Origin: Nostoc sp. UHCC 0702
GTDB lineage: Bacteria; Cyanobacteriota; Cyanobacteriia; Cyanobacteriales; Nostocaceae
Direction: 5' to 3'
NCBI GenBank assembly: GCA_017164015.1
Contig: CP071065.1
Location: forward strand, 6,973,501 to 7,037,500
Length of the DNA stretch: 64,000 nucleotides
Numbering within the stretch: position 1 is the stretch's first letter; each line of letters opens with the position of its first letter. The notes below the pieces were generated by a model that had not been told where the DNA came from, made no database searches, and saw only the letters and a list, made by a program, of their open reading frames with translations. Below, in pieces: positions 1 to 6,635 of this stretch. The position numbers and the translations under genes are program-made.

Positions 1-271
1 AAACTTTGCAACACTACCACGAGATGCCACAACTCCCCTACTCCAAGCTTTAGGAACTGATAGCATAGGCTATGCTACCTTTGCACAAGTTGCCAATCAG
101 CAAACAGTGCGAGTTGTTCCCATTGATGGTTTAACTCCAGATGCCAGTGGTTATCCCTACACTCGACAACTTTCTTATGTGTATAAAAACCCTCCAAGTC
201 CTGGTATTCAAGCGTTCTTGGGTTATGCAACTTCGCCTCAAGGACAGCAAACTATAATTTTAGAGAATTAA
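1..271 (+). CDS. PstS-like substrate-binding protein, C-terminal part
   Basis: Partial gene entering from the left edge, read in the frame starting at base 2 and ending at TAA 269-271; about 89 residues are visible. The text contains GYATFAQVANQQTVRVVPIDG and a final segment with YPYTRQLSYVYKNPP followed by AFLGYATSPQGQ. This pattern (a return-to-main-lobe strand, then 'YPLxRxLYxYxxxxP...FLxYxLSxxGQ') is typical of the phosphate-binding PBP_like_2/PstS family, which captures phosphate or a similar anion for ABC uptake or for a fused sensor. The N-terminal part lies outside the window, so fusion to another domain cannot be excluded. A perfect palindrome follows the stop and may be its terminator. 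Confidence 0.7.
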   Translation, partial: NFATLPRDATTPLLQALGTDSIGYATFAQVANQQTVRVVPIDGLTPDASGYPYTRQLSYVYKNPPSPGIQAFLGYATSPQGQQTIILEN

Positions 272-280
272 TTATTTAGA

Positions 281-308
281 GTAGGGGCGTACAGCTGTAC
301 GCCCCTAC
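281..308. terminator. Perfect 28-bp palindrome after the PstS-like gene
   Basis: Bases 281-294 (GTAGGGGCGTACAG) are the exact reverse complement of 295-308. It lies 10 bp after the stop of the upstream gene and 45 bp from the end of the convergent Uma2 gene. It could work as a terminator for both, though the T-run is poor; the same GTAGGGGCG motif is also a common dispersed palindrome in cyanobacteria. Confidence 0.45.
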
Positions 309-352
309 TTGTGTATTTGATCCAATAGGATTATATTTATATTTTTCAAAAT

Positions 353-994
353 TCAACTTTGCTCTCTCACCCACTGTCTAAAAGCTCTGAGTGTGGGACT
401 TCTACCTATACTTCTGCTCTGTTCAACAAAACGGGGAATTACATCAACAATTGGTAAGTTGGGAAAAATAAGGCTAATTTCAGACTTAATATATTTTCCA
501 TCCTGAAGAATACTAATTTCTAACTTTCCGTCTTCATATCGCCAAAGTTCAGGAACTCCCAAGGCTTCGTAAGCATCAAGTTGAGTTTTGGAAGTAACAT
601 CAATTTCAATTGCTAAATCAGGTGGCGGATCAACTGTCAAATCTATTCGCTCTTTACCAATCATTTGAGTATGATTTTGAATGTAGAAAGAGTCATCAGG
701 CTCTACACCAAAAGCCATATCTTCACGCTTAAAGGTGGTTGAGCCAAAAGACTCACAGTCAATTTCTAACTCCTCCAGCAGAATTTTCACCAAATCCCCA
801 ATGATCACTTTGGCTTTCTCATGCTTTGGTAATGGCATTCTCATCTCCAAAGTTCCCTGGCTATAAGCCAAGCGAGTGGCTCGATGGTCGCCAAGTTCTT
901 TTAAAATTGCCTCAAATTCTTGCCAGTTAACATTATGAAGTATTACTCTGTGTCCCGGAGGCACACTTAATTGTCGCAATTGAAGTGTTACCAT
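353..994 (-). CDS. Uma2 family (DUF820) putative endonuclease
   Basis: A 213-residue protein of the Uma2 family, a PD-(D/E)XK nuclease fold that is greatly expanded in cyanobacteria and whose cellular role is mostly unknown. The diagnostic segment is PPDLAIEIDVTSKTQLDAYE followed by LGVPELWRYEDGKLEI: the acidic residues of PDLAIEID and the downstream region form the predicted metal site, and ALGVPELWRY is the family signature. Length matches the family. I start at ATG 994; a GTG three codons upstream at 1003 is also possible. The gene stands alone, convergent with the PstS-like gene. Confidence 0.85.
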   Translation of the reverse strand: MVTLQLRQLSVPPGHRVILHNVNWQEFEAILKELGDHRATRLAYSQGTLEMRMPLPKHEKAKVIIGDLVKILLEELEIDCESFGSTTFKREDMAFGVEPDDSFYIQNHTQMIGKERIDLTVDPPPDLAIEIDVTSKTQLDAYEALGVPELWRYEDGKLEISILQDGKYIKSEISLIFPNLPIVDVIPRFVEQSRSIGRSPTLRAFRQWVREQS

Positions 995-1178
995 ATAAAC
1001 CACTTGATTTTAAGTTTAAGCTGACAAAAGCTAGTATGAAAGTATGGTAACACCAAATAATCCTTGACTGTCGAATTTATTACGATATATGTAAAAAGTA
1101 AGTGTTGTTAGTCGAACAATATTTCAGGGAAAACTATAACTGTAGCTTCTCTATTGGAACAGAACTGAGAATATAGTT

Positions 1179-1649
1179 ATGGATTTAAATGGATTAATCT
1201 GGACTAAAAACGTTAAACCTATAGATGGTGAACGTTGGGCTTATGAAAGCATATCTACCATATATCCAGACTTAAAGATTTTCGCTTTACACTGGAGAAA
1301 TTTAAAAAATAGAGATGAAATAAATGCCAATACTCCACAACAAGATCAACTGGTAATTTTAATACAACGTAGCAAAGTAACGCATATTGTTAAAATACTG
1401 GATAAGCAATTTTCACGTGATAAATATGCTGGAGACGAGTTTAATATTTATCGTCTTGTGCAAGTAGTTTGGATGGCTGATAATTGGGATATTCCCCCAC
1501 ACACAGATAAAGTATTTGGTTGTGCTATTAGGTTTCCTCCAAATGGGAAAGTAATAAAATTGGATCATTTACGAAAATTCCAAACCCATTGGAAGAAAGA
1601 AGGATTAACGTTTCAACAGCACGTCCAAAAGGTATTAAATATTCATTGA
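1179..1649 (+). CDS. Hypothetical protein, 156 aa
   Basis: An open frame of 156 codons with ATG start and normal amino-acid composition for this genome, rich in Trp and Lys. I do not recognise the family. It has no signal peptide or membrane segment, so it is probably cytoplasmic. The middle (residues 50-100) alternates hydrophobic strands (LVILIQ, THIVKIL, IYRLVQVVWMAD), suggesting a small alpha/beta or beta-barrel fold, and the end is a charged helix (LRKFQTHWKKEGLTFQQHVQ). It has no operon partner: a MITE begins about 30 bp after its stop. Confidence 0.6.
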   Translation: MDLNGLIWTKNVKPIDGERWAYESISTIYPDLKIFALHWRNLKNRDEINANTPQQDQLVILIQRSKVTHIVKILDKQFSRDKYAGDEFNIYRLVQVVWMADNWDIPPHTDKVFGCAIRFPPNGKVIKLDHLRKFQTHWKKEGLTFQQHVQKVLNIH

Positions 1650-1680
1650 CAATTCCCATTTTTCCCCGCCCCAATCCTTA

Positions 1681-1790
1681 TACCGTTTCACTTTAATTTT
1701 GATACAAATAGGTAGCTCTTGAGCAGGGGTACAGGGGAGAAGGGGTGCAGGGGTGCAAAAGATTTGTATCAGTAATTGAGTGAAATGGTA
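1681..1790. repeat. MITE-like element (TACC...GGTA ends) holding a G-rich repeat
   Basis: The left end starts TACCGTTTCACTTTAATTTT and continues GATACAAAT; the right end, ATTTGTATCAGTAATTGAG then TGAAATGGTA, is nearly its reverse complement. Both sides are flanked by TTA, a possible 3-bp target duplication. The centre carries AGCAGGGG/TGCAGGGG-type repeats. No reading frame is inside. The element inside the DUF4915 pseudogene has the same TACC/GGTA ends and a possible 3-bp duplication. Confidence 0.6.
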
Positions 1791-1830
1791 TTACGCCACT
1801 TGCGCTTTGTCTGTCAGCAAACCGCGCGCA

Positions 1831-1901
1831 GAACCCCACCCCCAACCCCTCCCCTTACTAAGGGGAGGGGAGACAAAGCGTAGCTTTGACGGGGTGGGGT
1901 T
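1831..1901. repeat. Dispersed palindromic repeat (GGGGTGGGG/CCCCACCCC family)
   Basis: Starts with ACCCCACCCCC-type sequence, contains an inner hairpin CCCCTCCCCTTACTAAGGGG, then AAAGCGTAGCTTTG and a closing GGGGTGGGGT. The same core appears at 12049-12101 and 36785-36852 inside longer elements, and a fragment near 27478. Non-coding. Confidence 0.6.
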
Positions 1902-1951
1902 ATGGCTCTATTGGAACTTAATCAGAACTGCTATATACACGCTTAATCTGA

Positions 1952-2079
1952 TTATTTACCGTTACCGTTACCACCGTTACCGTTGCTAGCTAGGACACGT
2001 TCGGCGAGTTTTTCCGGCACTTCTTGCAAATGGTCATATTCCCAGTGGAAAGAACCAACGCCGAGGGTAAGCGATCGCA
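1952..2079 (-). pseudogene. Copy 1 of the EF-G-like gene 3' end (41 codons + stop)
   Basis: 128 bp equal in length to the last 128 bp of the EF-G-like gene at 6636-6763. I count 8 mismatches, all in the first 45 bp, and the remaining 83 bp are identical. Read on the minus strand it encodes the same end, with HWEYDHLQEVPEKLAERV and an Asn/Gly tail, then TAA. Homology stops immediately after a HIP1 octamer (2071-2078), where sequence belonging to the antitoxin promoter takes over. It is a displaced gene end, not an expressed gene. Confidence 0.85.
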
Positions 2080-2097
2080 CTTGATAACTAGTTAACG

Positions 2098-2117
2098 TAT
2101 AATGTAATGTATACATT
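2098..2117 (+). promoter_or_regulatory. Promoter -10 and palindromic operator of the antitoxin-like gene
   Basis: TATAAT at 2098-2103 is followed directly by AATGTATACATT at 2106-2117, a perfect 12-bp palindrome. Ribbon-helix-helix antitoxins commonly bind such palindromes over their own promoter, so autoregulation is the likely role. The same arrangement is duplicated at 2615-2633. Confidence 0.55.
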
Positions 2118-2129
2118 CTCTAATGCAAA

Positions 2130-2384
2130 TTGTGTCAAGCAAAATTCGCTGATCTGATTTACATTGAACCGCATCAAGAACATCTGTTAAAAGCGATCGC
2201 ACAACAAGCGGGTGTAAGTGAAGCAGAGATTATTCGCCAAGCCATTGACCTGCATCTTGGCAGAATAACTCCGCCTCAAAGGAATGTCGCAGTGTGGGAA
2301 GCTGAAAAAGAATTTATCGCAGAAATCAAAACTCGATCGGCTAAACTTGGAGGTCGGGATTGGAAGCGAGAAGACCTGTATTAA
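2130..2384 (+). CDS. Orphan ribbon-helix-helix (CopG/VapB-like) antitoxin
   Basis: An 84-residue protein. Residues 15-45 (EHLLKAIAQQAGVSEAEI, then IRQAIDLHLGR) fit an RHH DNA-binding unit: a short strand and two helices with a turn GVSEAEI. The C-terminal part (VWEAEKEFIAEIK ... RDWKREDLY) is the kind of tail that binds a PIN or similar toxin. No ATG is in frame; the frame opens at TTG 2130. An out-of-frame ATG at 2123 would give only a 9-residue peptide, so the natural start may have been lost by a 1-base change. No toxin gene follows: after 13 bp a short inverted repeat and a second EF-G fragment begin. Confidence 0.6.
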   Translation: MCQAKFADLIYIEPHQEHLLKAIAQQAGVSEAEIIRQAIDLHLGRITPPQRNVAVWEAEKEFIAEIKTRSAKLGGRDWKREDLY

Positions 2385-2392
2385 ATAAAATT

Positions 2393-2424
2393 TTGACCGT
2401 TGACTTTTAACAGTCAACGGTCAA
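2393..2424. terminator. Hairpin after the antitoxin gene
   Basis: TTGACCGTTGACTTTTAAC and the following AGTCAACGGTCAACG form an inverted repeat around a T-rich loop, directly after the antitoxin stop codon. It may end that transcript. Confidence 0.45.
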
Positions 2425-2468
2425 CGACCAAAACGAGTAGTTATGCAATTTCTACGCGCTTAATCTGA

Positions 2469-2596
2469 TTACTTACCGTTACCGTTACTACCATTACCGT
2501 TGCTAGCAAGGACACGTTCGGCGAGTTTTTCGGGTACTTCCTGCAAATGGTCATATTCCCAGTGGAAAGAACCAACGCCGAGGGTAAGCGATCGCA
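2469..2596 (-). pseudogene. Copy 2 of the EF-G-like gene 3' end
   Basis: Another 128-bp version of the EF-G-like 3' end, without indels, with a TAA stop and an intact frame for its 41 codons. It shares extra sequence with copy 1 on both sides: CGCTTAATCTGATTA beyond the stop, and the antitoxin promoter and start region (to about 2680). Thus 1940-2167 and 2457-2680 form one longer direct repeat. Homology to EF-G again ends at a HIP1 site (2588-2595). Confidence 0.85.
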
Positions 2597-2614
2597 CTCC
2601 ACAACTAAACAATG

Positions 2615-2633
2615 TATAATGTGATGTATACAT
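2615..2633 (+). promoter_or_regulatory. Duplicated antitoxin promoter/operator
   Basis: TATAAT at 2615-2620 and the palindrome ATGTATACAT at 2624-2633 repeat the elements seen before the antitoxin gene. Here the antitoxin gene is cut after its first dozen codons, at about 2680, so the operator copy is orphaned and points into the 3' end of the convergent MBL gene. It could titrate the antitoxin or drive antisense RNA. Confidence 0.5.
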
Positions 2634-2675
2634 TATCTAATGCAAACTGTGTCAGGCAAAATTCGCTGATCTGAT

Positions 2676-3677
2676 TTACATAGATAAAAACTTTCGACAA
2701 ATTGGGCTAGTTACTTGATTAACAATAAATTCTTGATGTAAAGTCATCTCAGCATAACTTGTCTTGCTACCATTTATTTTAATATTAATAGTTCCTCCAC
2801 AACAGCTATTACTGATCAGTCCTCTGGCAGGAAGTGTATTTAAATGTGTAGGCTTTGAACTAGGAAGACTAGTAGTACATTGTTGGGATAATTGAGTGCA
2901 TAAAATATGAGCATCTGGAACTGAATAAATAATACCCTCTACTATTTCTGTGCGGGGATTATTAAAACGATTACGATCAATTGAGAATATTATTAACTTT
3001 GGTTGGATAAAACTACAAAATTGCTGGGCGAATATTTTAGCATCTGCACTCCCTGGTCTTCCACCATGATGAGGAAAAACAAGTATATCAGCAGGACAAT
3101 GATGTATGTCTTCAACAAGATTCTCAAATCCTACATCATCAATATCTCCTGCCAGTACAGCTACTCTATGAGAATCATGGACTATGCCAATCACCGCTGA
3201 TATTGAGTTAGAATTCAATTTTCTTTTTTTTAAATCAGTTGCACCTGCACCACCAAGTATTAATTCATAGGTTGGTGCAAGTACTTCTAAATTGACTGAG
3301 CCAATATTAAACTTTCCTGTCTCTGTTGTCGTTAGTTTAGAAATTACAGTTCCGAAACGTTTTCTTGAATCTGCTAAAGCAATACGTAAATCTAACCAAA
3401 TTGCACTTTTCTTAATTGCATCAGGGTTTATATATACGTTGTGAATTTTGATATCTTCATTTGAGAGTAAATCAATCATACCTCCAATATGATCTGCATC
3501 AGAATGGGAAATGAGGATATGTAAAATTTCTTTAATAGATAGATGCTCAAGAGTTTCTGCCAACGTACCCCCAGGTGGACAGTCAATAACGATTACACCA
3601 TTTGCATCTCTGATTAACGCACAATTTCCATGTCCAACATCTAAAATAATCAGTTCAGGCGAGTCCATCATCTTCAT
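2676..3677 (-). CDS. MBL-fold (ComEC/Rec2-type) metallohydrolase, third gene of ATPase-receiver operon
   Basis: A 333-residue metallo-beta-lactamase-fold protein. It begins LIILDVGHGNCALIRDANG, the typical ComEC-type opening; metal ligands are in HSDADHIGG near residue 57, then the GD of LAGDIDD and PHHGGRPGS near residue 203. This subgroup includes DNA- or nucleotide-cleaving enzymes, so nuclease or phosphodiesterase activity is an inference. There is no signal peptide or membrane part, unlike full ComEC. Residues 270-333 are an extra tail with a CC pair that I cannot assign, and the final residues are encoded by the duplicated repeat, so the tail may be shortened. The start overlaps the receiver gene by 23 bp, which implies translational coupling; ATGs at 3671 and 3668 are alternatives. 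Confidence 0.8.
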   Translation of the reverse strand: MKMMDSPELIILDVGHGNCALIRDANGVIVIDCPPGGTLAETLEHLSIKEILHILISHSDADHIGGMIDLLSNEDIKIHNVYINPDAIKKSAIWLDLRIALADSRKRFGTVISKLTTTETGKFNIGSVNLEVLAPTYELILGGAGATDLKKRKLNSNSISAVIGIVHDSHRVAVLAGDIDDVGFENLVEDIHHCPADILVFPHHGGRPGSADAKIFAQQFCSFIQPKLIIFSIDRNRFNNPRTEIVEGIIYSVPDAHILCTQLSQQCTTSLPSSKPTHLNTLPARGLISNSCCGGTINIKINGSKTSYAEMTLHQEFIVNQVTSPICRKFLSM

Positions 3678-4356
3678 CTGGCTCAGGTGCTAATTCAAAT
3701 TTTTCAAAATACAGGTCATCAGATTTTTCTGCTCCTGTGTTTACGTGAGCAAATAAACGGATACCTGGTTTTACTGCATCTCTAATGTTTTCTGGAATCA
3801 GAGAAGCTGGAAAACGAACAGCCTTATGGGGATTCCAACCTGGAACAAATGCATCTACAACACGTTCATGAGATTCTTCATCAATATTAGTAATCCTAAC
3901 TATCGTTCTACGAGGTTTTCTAGTACTCGGTATTTTACCAGAAAGTTCTAAGGTACAATCTTCTATTCCCTTAGCAATGCTTGAAGCGTCGGTTTCTTCT
4001 CGACTCAGTAGTACAGGTATTTTATGTCTCCATTTTCTAATGGAAAAAGATGTATCCATTTCTGTATACTGAGTTATTAACAATGATGGAAATTTCAAAT
4101 CGTATAGATTTGCAACTAATTCTGCTCCATAAAAATTAGCAAATCCAGAATTACTCAAACGGTGATCGCATACAGCACCTTGAGAATTTTCTTTAATAAG
4201 TGATACCAAGTCACTGACATTGTGAAAGTGTCTATTGTCTAATAAAAATGGTTGATAGCCTGCTTCTTCTACTTCCCAAGCTGTTAAATCAGCTAAATTT
4301 TTATCATCATCAATTATAGCTATTTTTATATCATTGAAAACTTGTGTTATGGTCAT
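3655..4356 (-). CDS. Receiver-domain protein with unknown C-terminal domain
   Basis: A 233-residue protein. Residues 10-125 form a response-regulator receiver: acidic cluster IAIIDDDKNLADL, probable phospho-acceptor Asp in GAVCDHRLSN (about residue 63), and a switch Thr/Tyr region LLITQYTEMD. The usual lysine near the end of the fold is not evident (IPVLLSREE), so phosphorylation may be altered. Residues 150-233 are not a known DNA-binding output domain; AFVPGWNPHKAVRFPASLIP and GIRLFAHVNTGAEKSDDLYF look like a compact beta-rich adaptor. It starts with ATG 4356 behind GGGAG, 5 bp after the ATPase gene, and overlaps the MBL gene. It probably links the kinase to the MBL effector. Confidence 0.75.
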   Translation of the reverse strand: MTITQVFNDIKIAIIDDDKNLADLTAWEVEEAGYQPFLLDNRHFHNVSDLVSLIKENSQGAVCDHRLSNSGFANFYGAELVANLYDLKFPSLLITQYTEMDTSFSIRKWRHKIPVLLSREETDASSIAKGIEDCTLELSGKIPSTRKPRRTIVRITNIDEESHERVVDAFVPGWNPHKAVRFPASLIPENIRDAVKPGIRLFAHVNTGAEKSDDLYFEKFELAPEPDEDDGLA

Positions 4357-4361
4357 AAAAT

Positions 4362-6413
4362 TTACTCCCTAATAAGTGTTAACTCTACAATAAATTCTGC
4401 TCCACCTAATTCACCTTTTGGAATTGCATCTACCGAACCTCCCAGATCAGTTACAGAATCTCTGACAATTGTCAATCCTAAACCTGTACCACCTTCCCTA
4501 GTGGTTTTACCAGGTAGCCAAATTTCGTCTAATTTGATATTATGAATTCCTGAACCGTTATCTAAAAATTTAATTTTTAAATTACTTCCTTCAGTTTCAG
4601 TTCTGATAATTACTTGACGTTCTTCTATGCGTCCACCTTCGACGTTAAAAGCATTTATAGCATTTGTTAAAAAATTTGTAACAATTGCTTCTAGCAAAGC
4701 ATCGCTTCCATAAATACAAGGTTTACCATCAAATTTTTCTTTGATAATTTGAATTTCAGCTTCATCGAAAAAATTTTGGAAAAGTGCAACGACATCATCA
4801 ATAACACTATGGACATCTACAACACCTGCGCGACGTTTTTCTCGTTTCAACAGATGCAGAGGAAAATTGGAAAAGCGTTGTAATGACTTACTTACTTGAT
4901 AAAGCTTTCTAACTGGTTCTCCTAAATAGTGTTCATATTTTTCTCCTAGAAATTTTTTACCCATTTTTTCTATTTTCTTAGCTATTTTTTCAATTGAAGT
5001 CACTGGTTTAGCAGATTCATGAGCGAAAACTGCTGCGGTTGTTCCCGCTGTAGCCAGACTACGATAAAGCTGAAGGTCTTCACGTAATACCTTGGTTTCA
5101 CGTTCTGTTACATTTTCATATTGCTGAACAGCTTCTAAGACTTTAGGACGAGATTCTTGAGGAACTTCTGCTTCAATAACTTCTTCAATTCTGGCTTTAG
5201 CTTCTGTAATATCACGAGGAACTTGTTTCTTAACCCTTTGTCTTTGGGTTTCAGTGACTTTAAGCCTTTCTTTTGCCATCCACTCCAACACATCAATTGC
5301 GAAGCGTTTTAACTCTAAAAAAGCTTCATTTTCAATAAAACCAAGTCGATCCGTTTTCTGAAGTAACATATCATCAGGATCATTAACAATTACTCTACCA
5401 ATAACTGTTTTAGTTGAAGGACGTACCTCTGGATTTCTTGCTCGTGCATAATTTAAATTCAACCAATCATCGTCCGGATCTCCATAGGGTTTTACCCGCA
5501 AACCTCGATGATATAGGCGAACATTCCCTACTTGAGCAAGCCATTCTCTAACTTGTGTGAAAGAAACAGAAGCCTTTCTGGCTGAGAAAGTTTGAGGATT
5601 TAAAAAGAATACCCACAGATCAAATTCTGTTGCAGGCGTTTTGTAAGGCTTTTCAGAAATATCACTATCTTTTGCATGAAAAATTACGTTTTTCTGCCAG
5701 TCTAGTAATTTGGCTTCAGCAATACCAAATTCATTTATGCTAGCTTGCAAATGATATTCTGCATCATCAAAGTAAGCATTGTTTACTTGTTTTTCAATTT
5801 CAGAAAATTCTGGAGCAATAAGTTTCAGGCGAAAACCTGCATGATTATCAAATGGATCTGCTAGCAGTAAAAGTTCCCTAGCTAGTCTTTGGATATCACG
5901 TTTATTAAATATATTTTTCAGATTATTGACGATAATATCAGTTCCATGTTGTTTATCTGTACTAGTTTTTTGGATATTAAAAGCAACATCTTCTACTACA
6001 TCAGCTTCCTGAAAATCATCCCAATTAATCGTTAAAAAATATTCGATTCCTGGTTCATCTTTAGGTCTAGTTTTCAAGAATACTTGAGAACCCATCTGTA
6101 GAGCGGCTAACCTACCTAATCCTTTATTTCCTACAGGTAAGCGACCTAATTGAGTTACTTTACGGTTAGCTTTTTTTGAGCGACCTAACACTAGCCATCC
6201 CTCGCTAATGGCATCTTTATCCATACCAATACCGTTATCTGAAATAATAATCGAGCCGCCTATGGCGCTGGTATTGATCAGTTCTACTGTGCATTCAGTA
6301 GCATCAGCATCATAAGAGTTCTTAACCAATTCGATGATTCCTTGGTCTGGATTTGGAATGAGTTCTTCTCCCAGTCTTTGCAGAATTTTGGGTGAAAACT
6401 TAAAATGCATCAT
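4362..6413 (-). CDS. Double-GHKL ATPase / histidine kinase-like sensor
   Basis: A 683-residue protein with two GHKL ATPase modules. The N-terminal one (residues 1-200) is HSP90/MORC-like: ELVKNSYDADATECTVEL (N box), IIISDNGIGMD and GNKGLGRLAALQMG (glycine lid). Residues 200-440 are a transducer-like middle. Residues 440-500 hold a coiled region with FAHESAKPVTSIEKI, which resembles a histidine-kinase H box (HE...P). Residues 540-680 are a kinase ATPase with NFLTNAINAF, FLDNGSGI and GTGLGLTIV. It has no signal peptide or membrane segments, so it senses something inside the cell. It is first in a tight operon with a receiver and an MBL protein. MORC-like ATPases are frequent in bacterial conflict systems. 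Confidence 0.8.
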   Translation of the reverse strand: MMHFKFSPKILQRLGEELIPNPDQGIIELVKNSYDADATECTVELINTSAIGGSIIISDNGIGMDKDAISEGWLVLGRSKKANRKVTQLGRLPVGNKGLGRLAALQMGSQVFLKTRPKDEPGIEYFLTINWDDFQEADVVEDVAFNIQKTSTDKQHGTDIIVNNLKNIFNKRDIQRLARELLLLADPFDNHAGFRLKLIAPEFSEIEKQVNNAYFDDAEYHLQASINEFGIAEAKLLDWQKNVIFHAKDSDISEKPYKTPATEFDLWVFFLNPQTFSARKASVSFTQVREWLAQVGNVRLYHRGLRVKPYGDPDDDWLNLNYARARNPEVRPSTKTVIGRVIVNDPDDMLLQKTDRLGFIENEAFLELKRFAIDVLEWMAKERLKVTETQRQRVKKQVPRDITEAKARIEEVIEAEVPQESRPKVLEAVQQYENVTERETKVLREDLQLYRSLATAGTTAAVFAHESAKPVTSIEKIAKKIEKMGKKFLGEKYEHYLGEPVRKLYQVSKSLQRFSNFPLHLLKREKRRAGVVDVHSVIDDVVALFQNFFDEAEIQIIKEKFDGKPCIYGSDALLEAIVTNFLTNAINAFNVEGGRIEERQVIIRTETEGSNLKIKFLDNGSGIHNIKLDEIWLPGKTTREGGTGLGLTIVRDSVTDLGGSVDAIPKGELGGAEFIVELTLIRE

Positions 6414-6571
6414 TATAGTTAGTAAGGATAAAGAATTTACATAGTGGAGTGAGATATAGAAAGTATTTAGCCTTGATGATCTACCTAAATTTTAAATCTT
6501 CAGCTTTAGCTTAGCAAACAAGACCTATCTTTGAGCGATCGCTAATATTCACCTGCTTTATTCCTAACAGA

Positions 6572-6600
6572 AAAAAGGACACCTACAATAGATGTCCCTA
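6572..6600 (-). terminator. Intrinsic terminator of the EF-G-like gene
   Basis: On the minus strand GGACATCTATTGTAGGTGTCC forms a stem with a short loop, followed by TTTTTT. It sits 36 bp after the stop of the EF-G-like gene and upstream of the ATPase operon, which therefore needs its own promoter. Confidence 0.7.
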
Positions 6601-6635
6601 AATATAAACTCAATTAATTCTTAACAAAACTCAAA

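Noticed and set aside
2676..6413. Assignment to the Detocs defence system
   Set aside because: The order kinase-receiver-effector is similar, but the sensor has a MORC-like ATPase and the effector is an MBL protein, not the typical ATP nucleosidase; I cannot match it by sequence alone.
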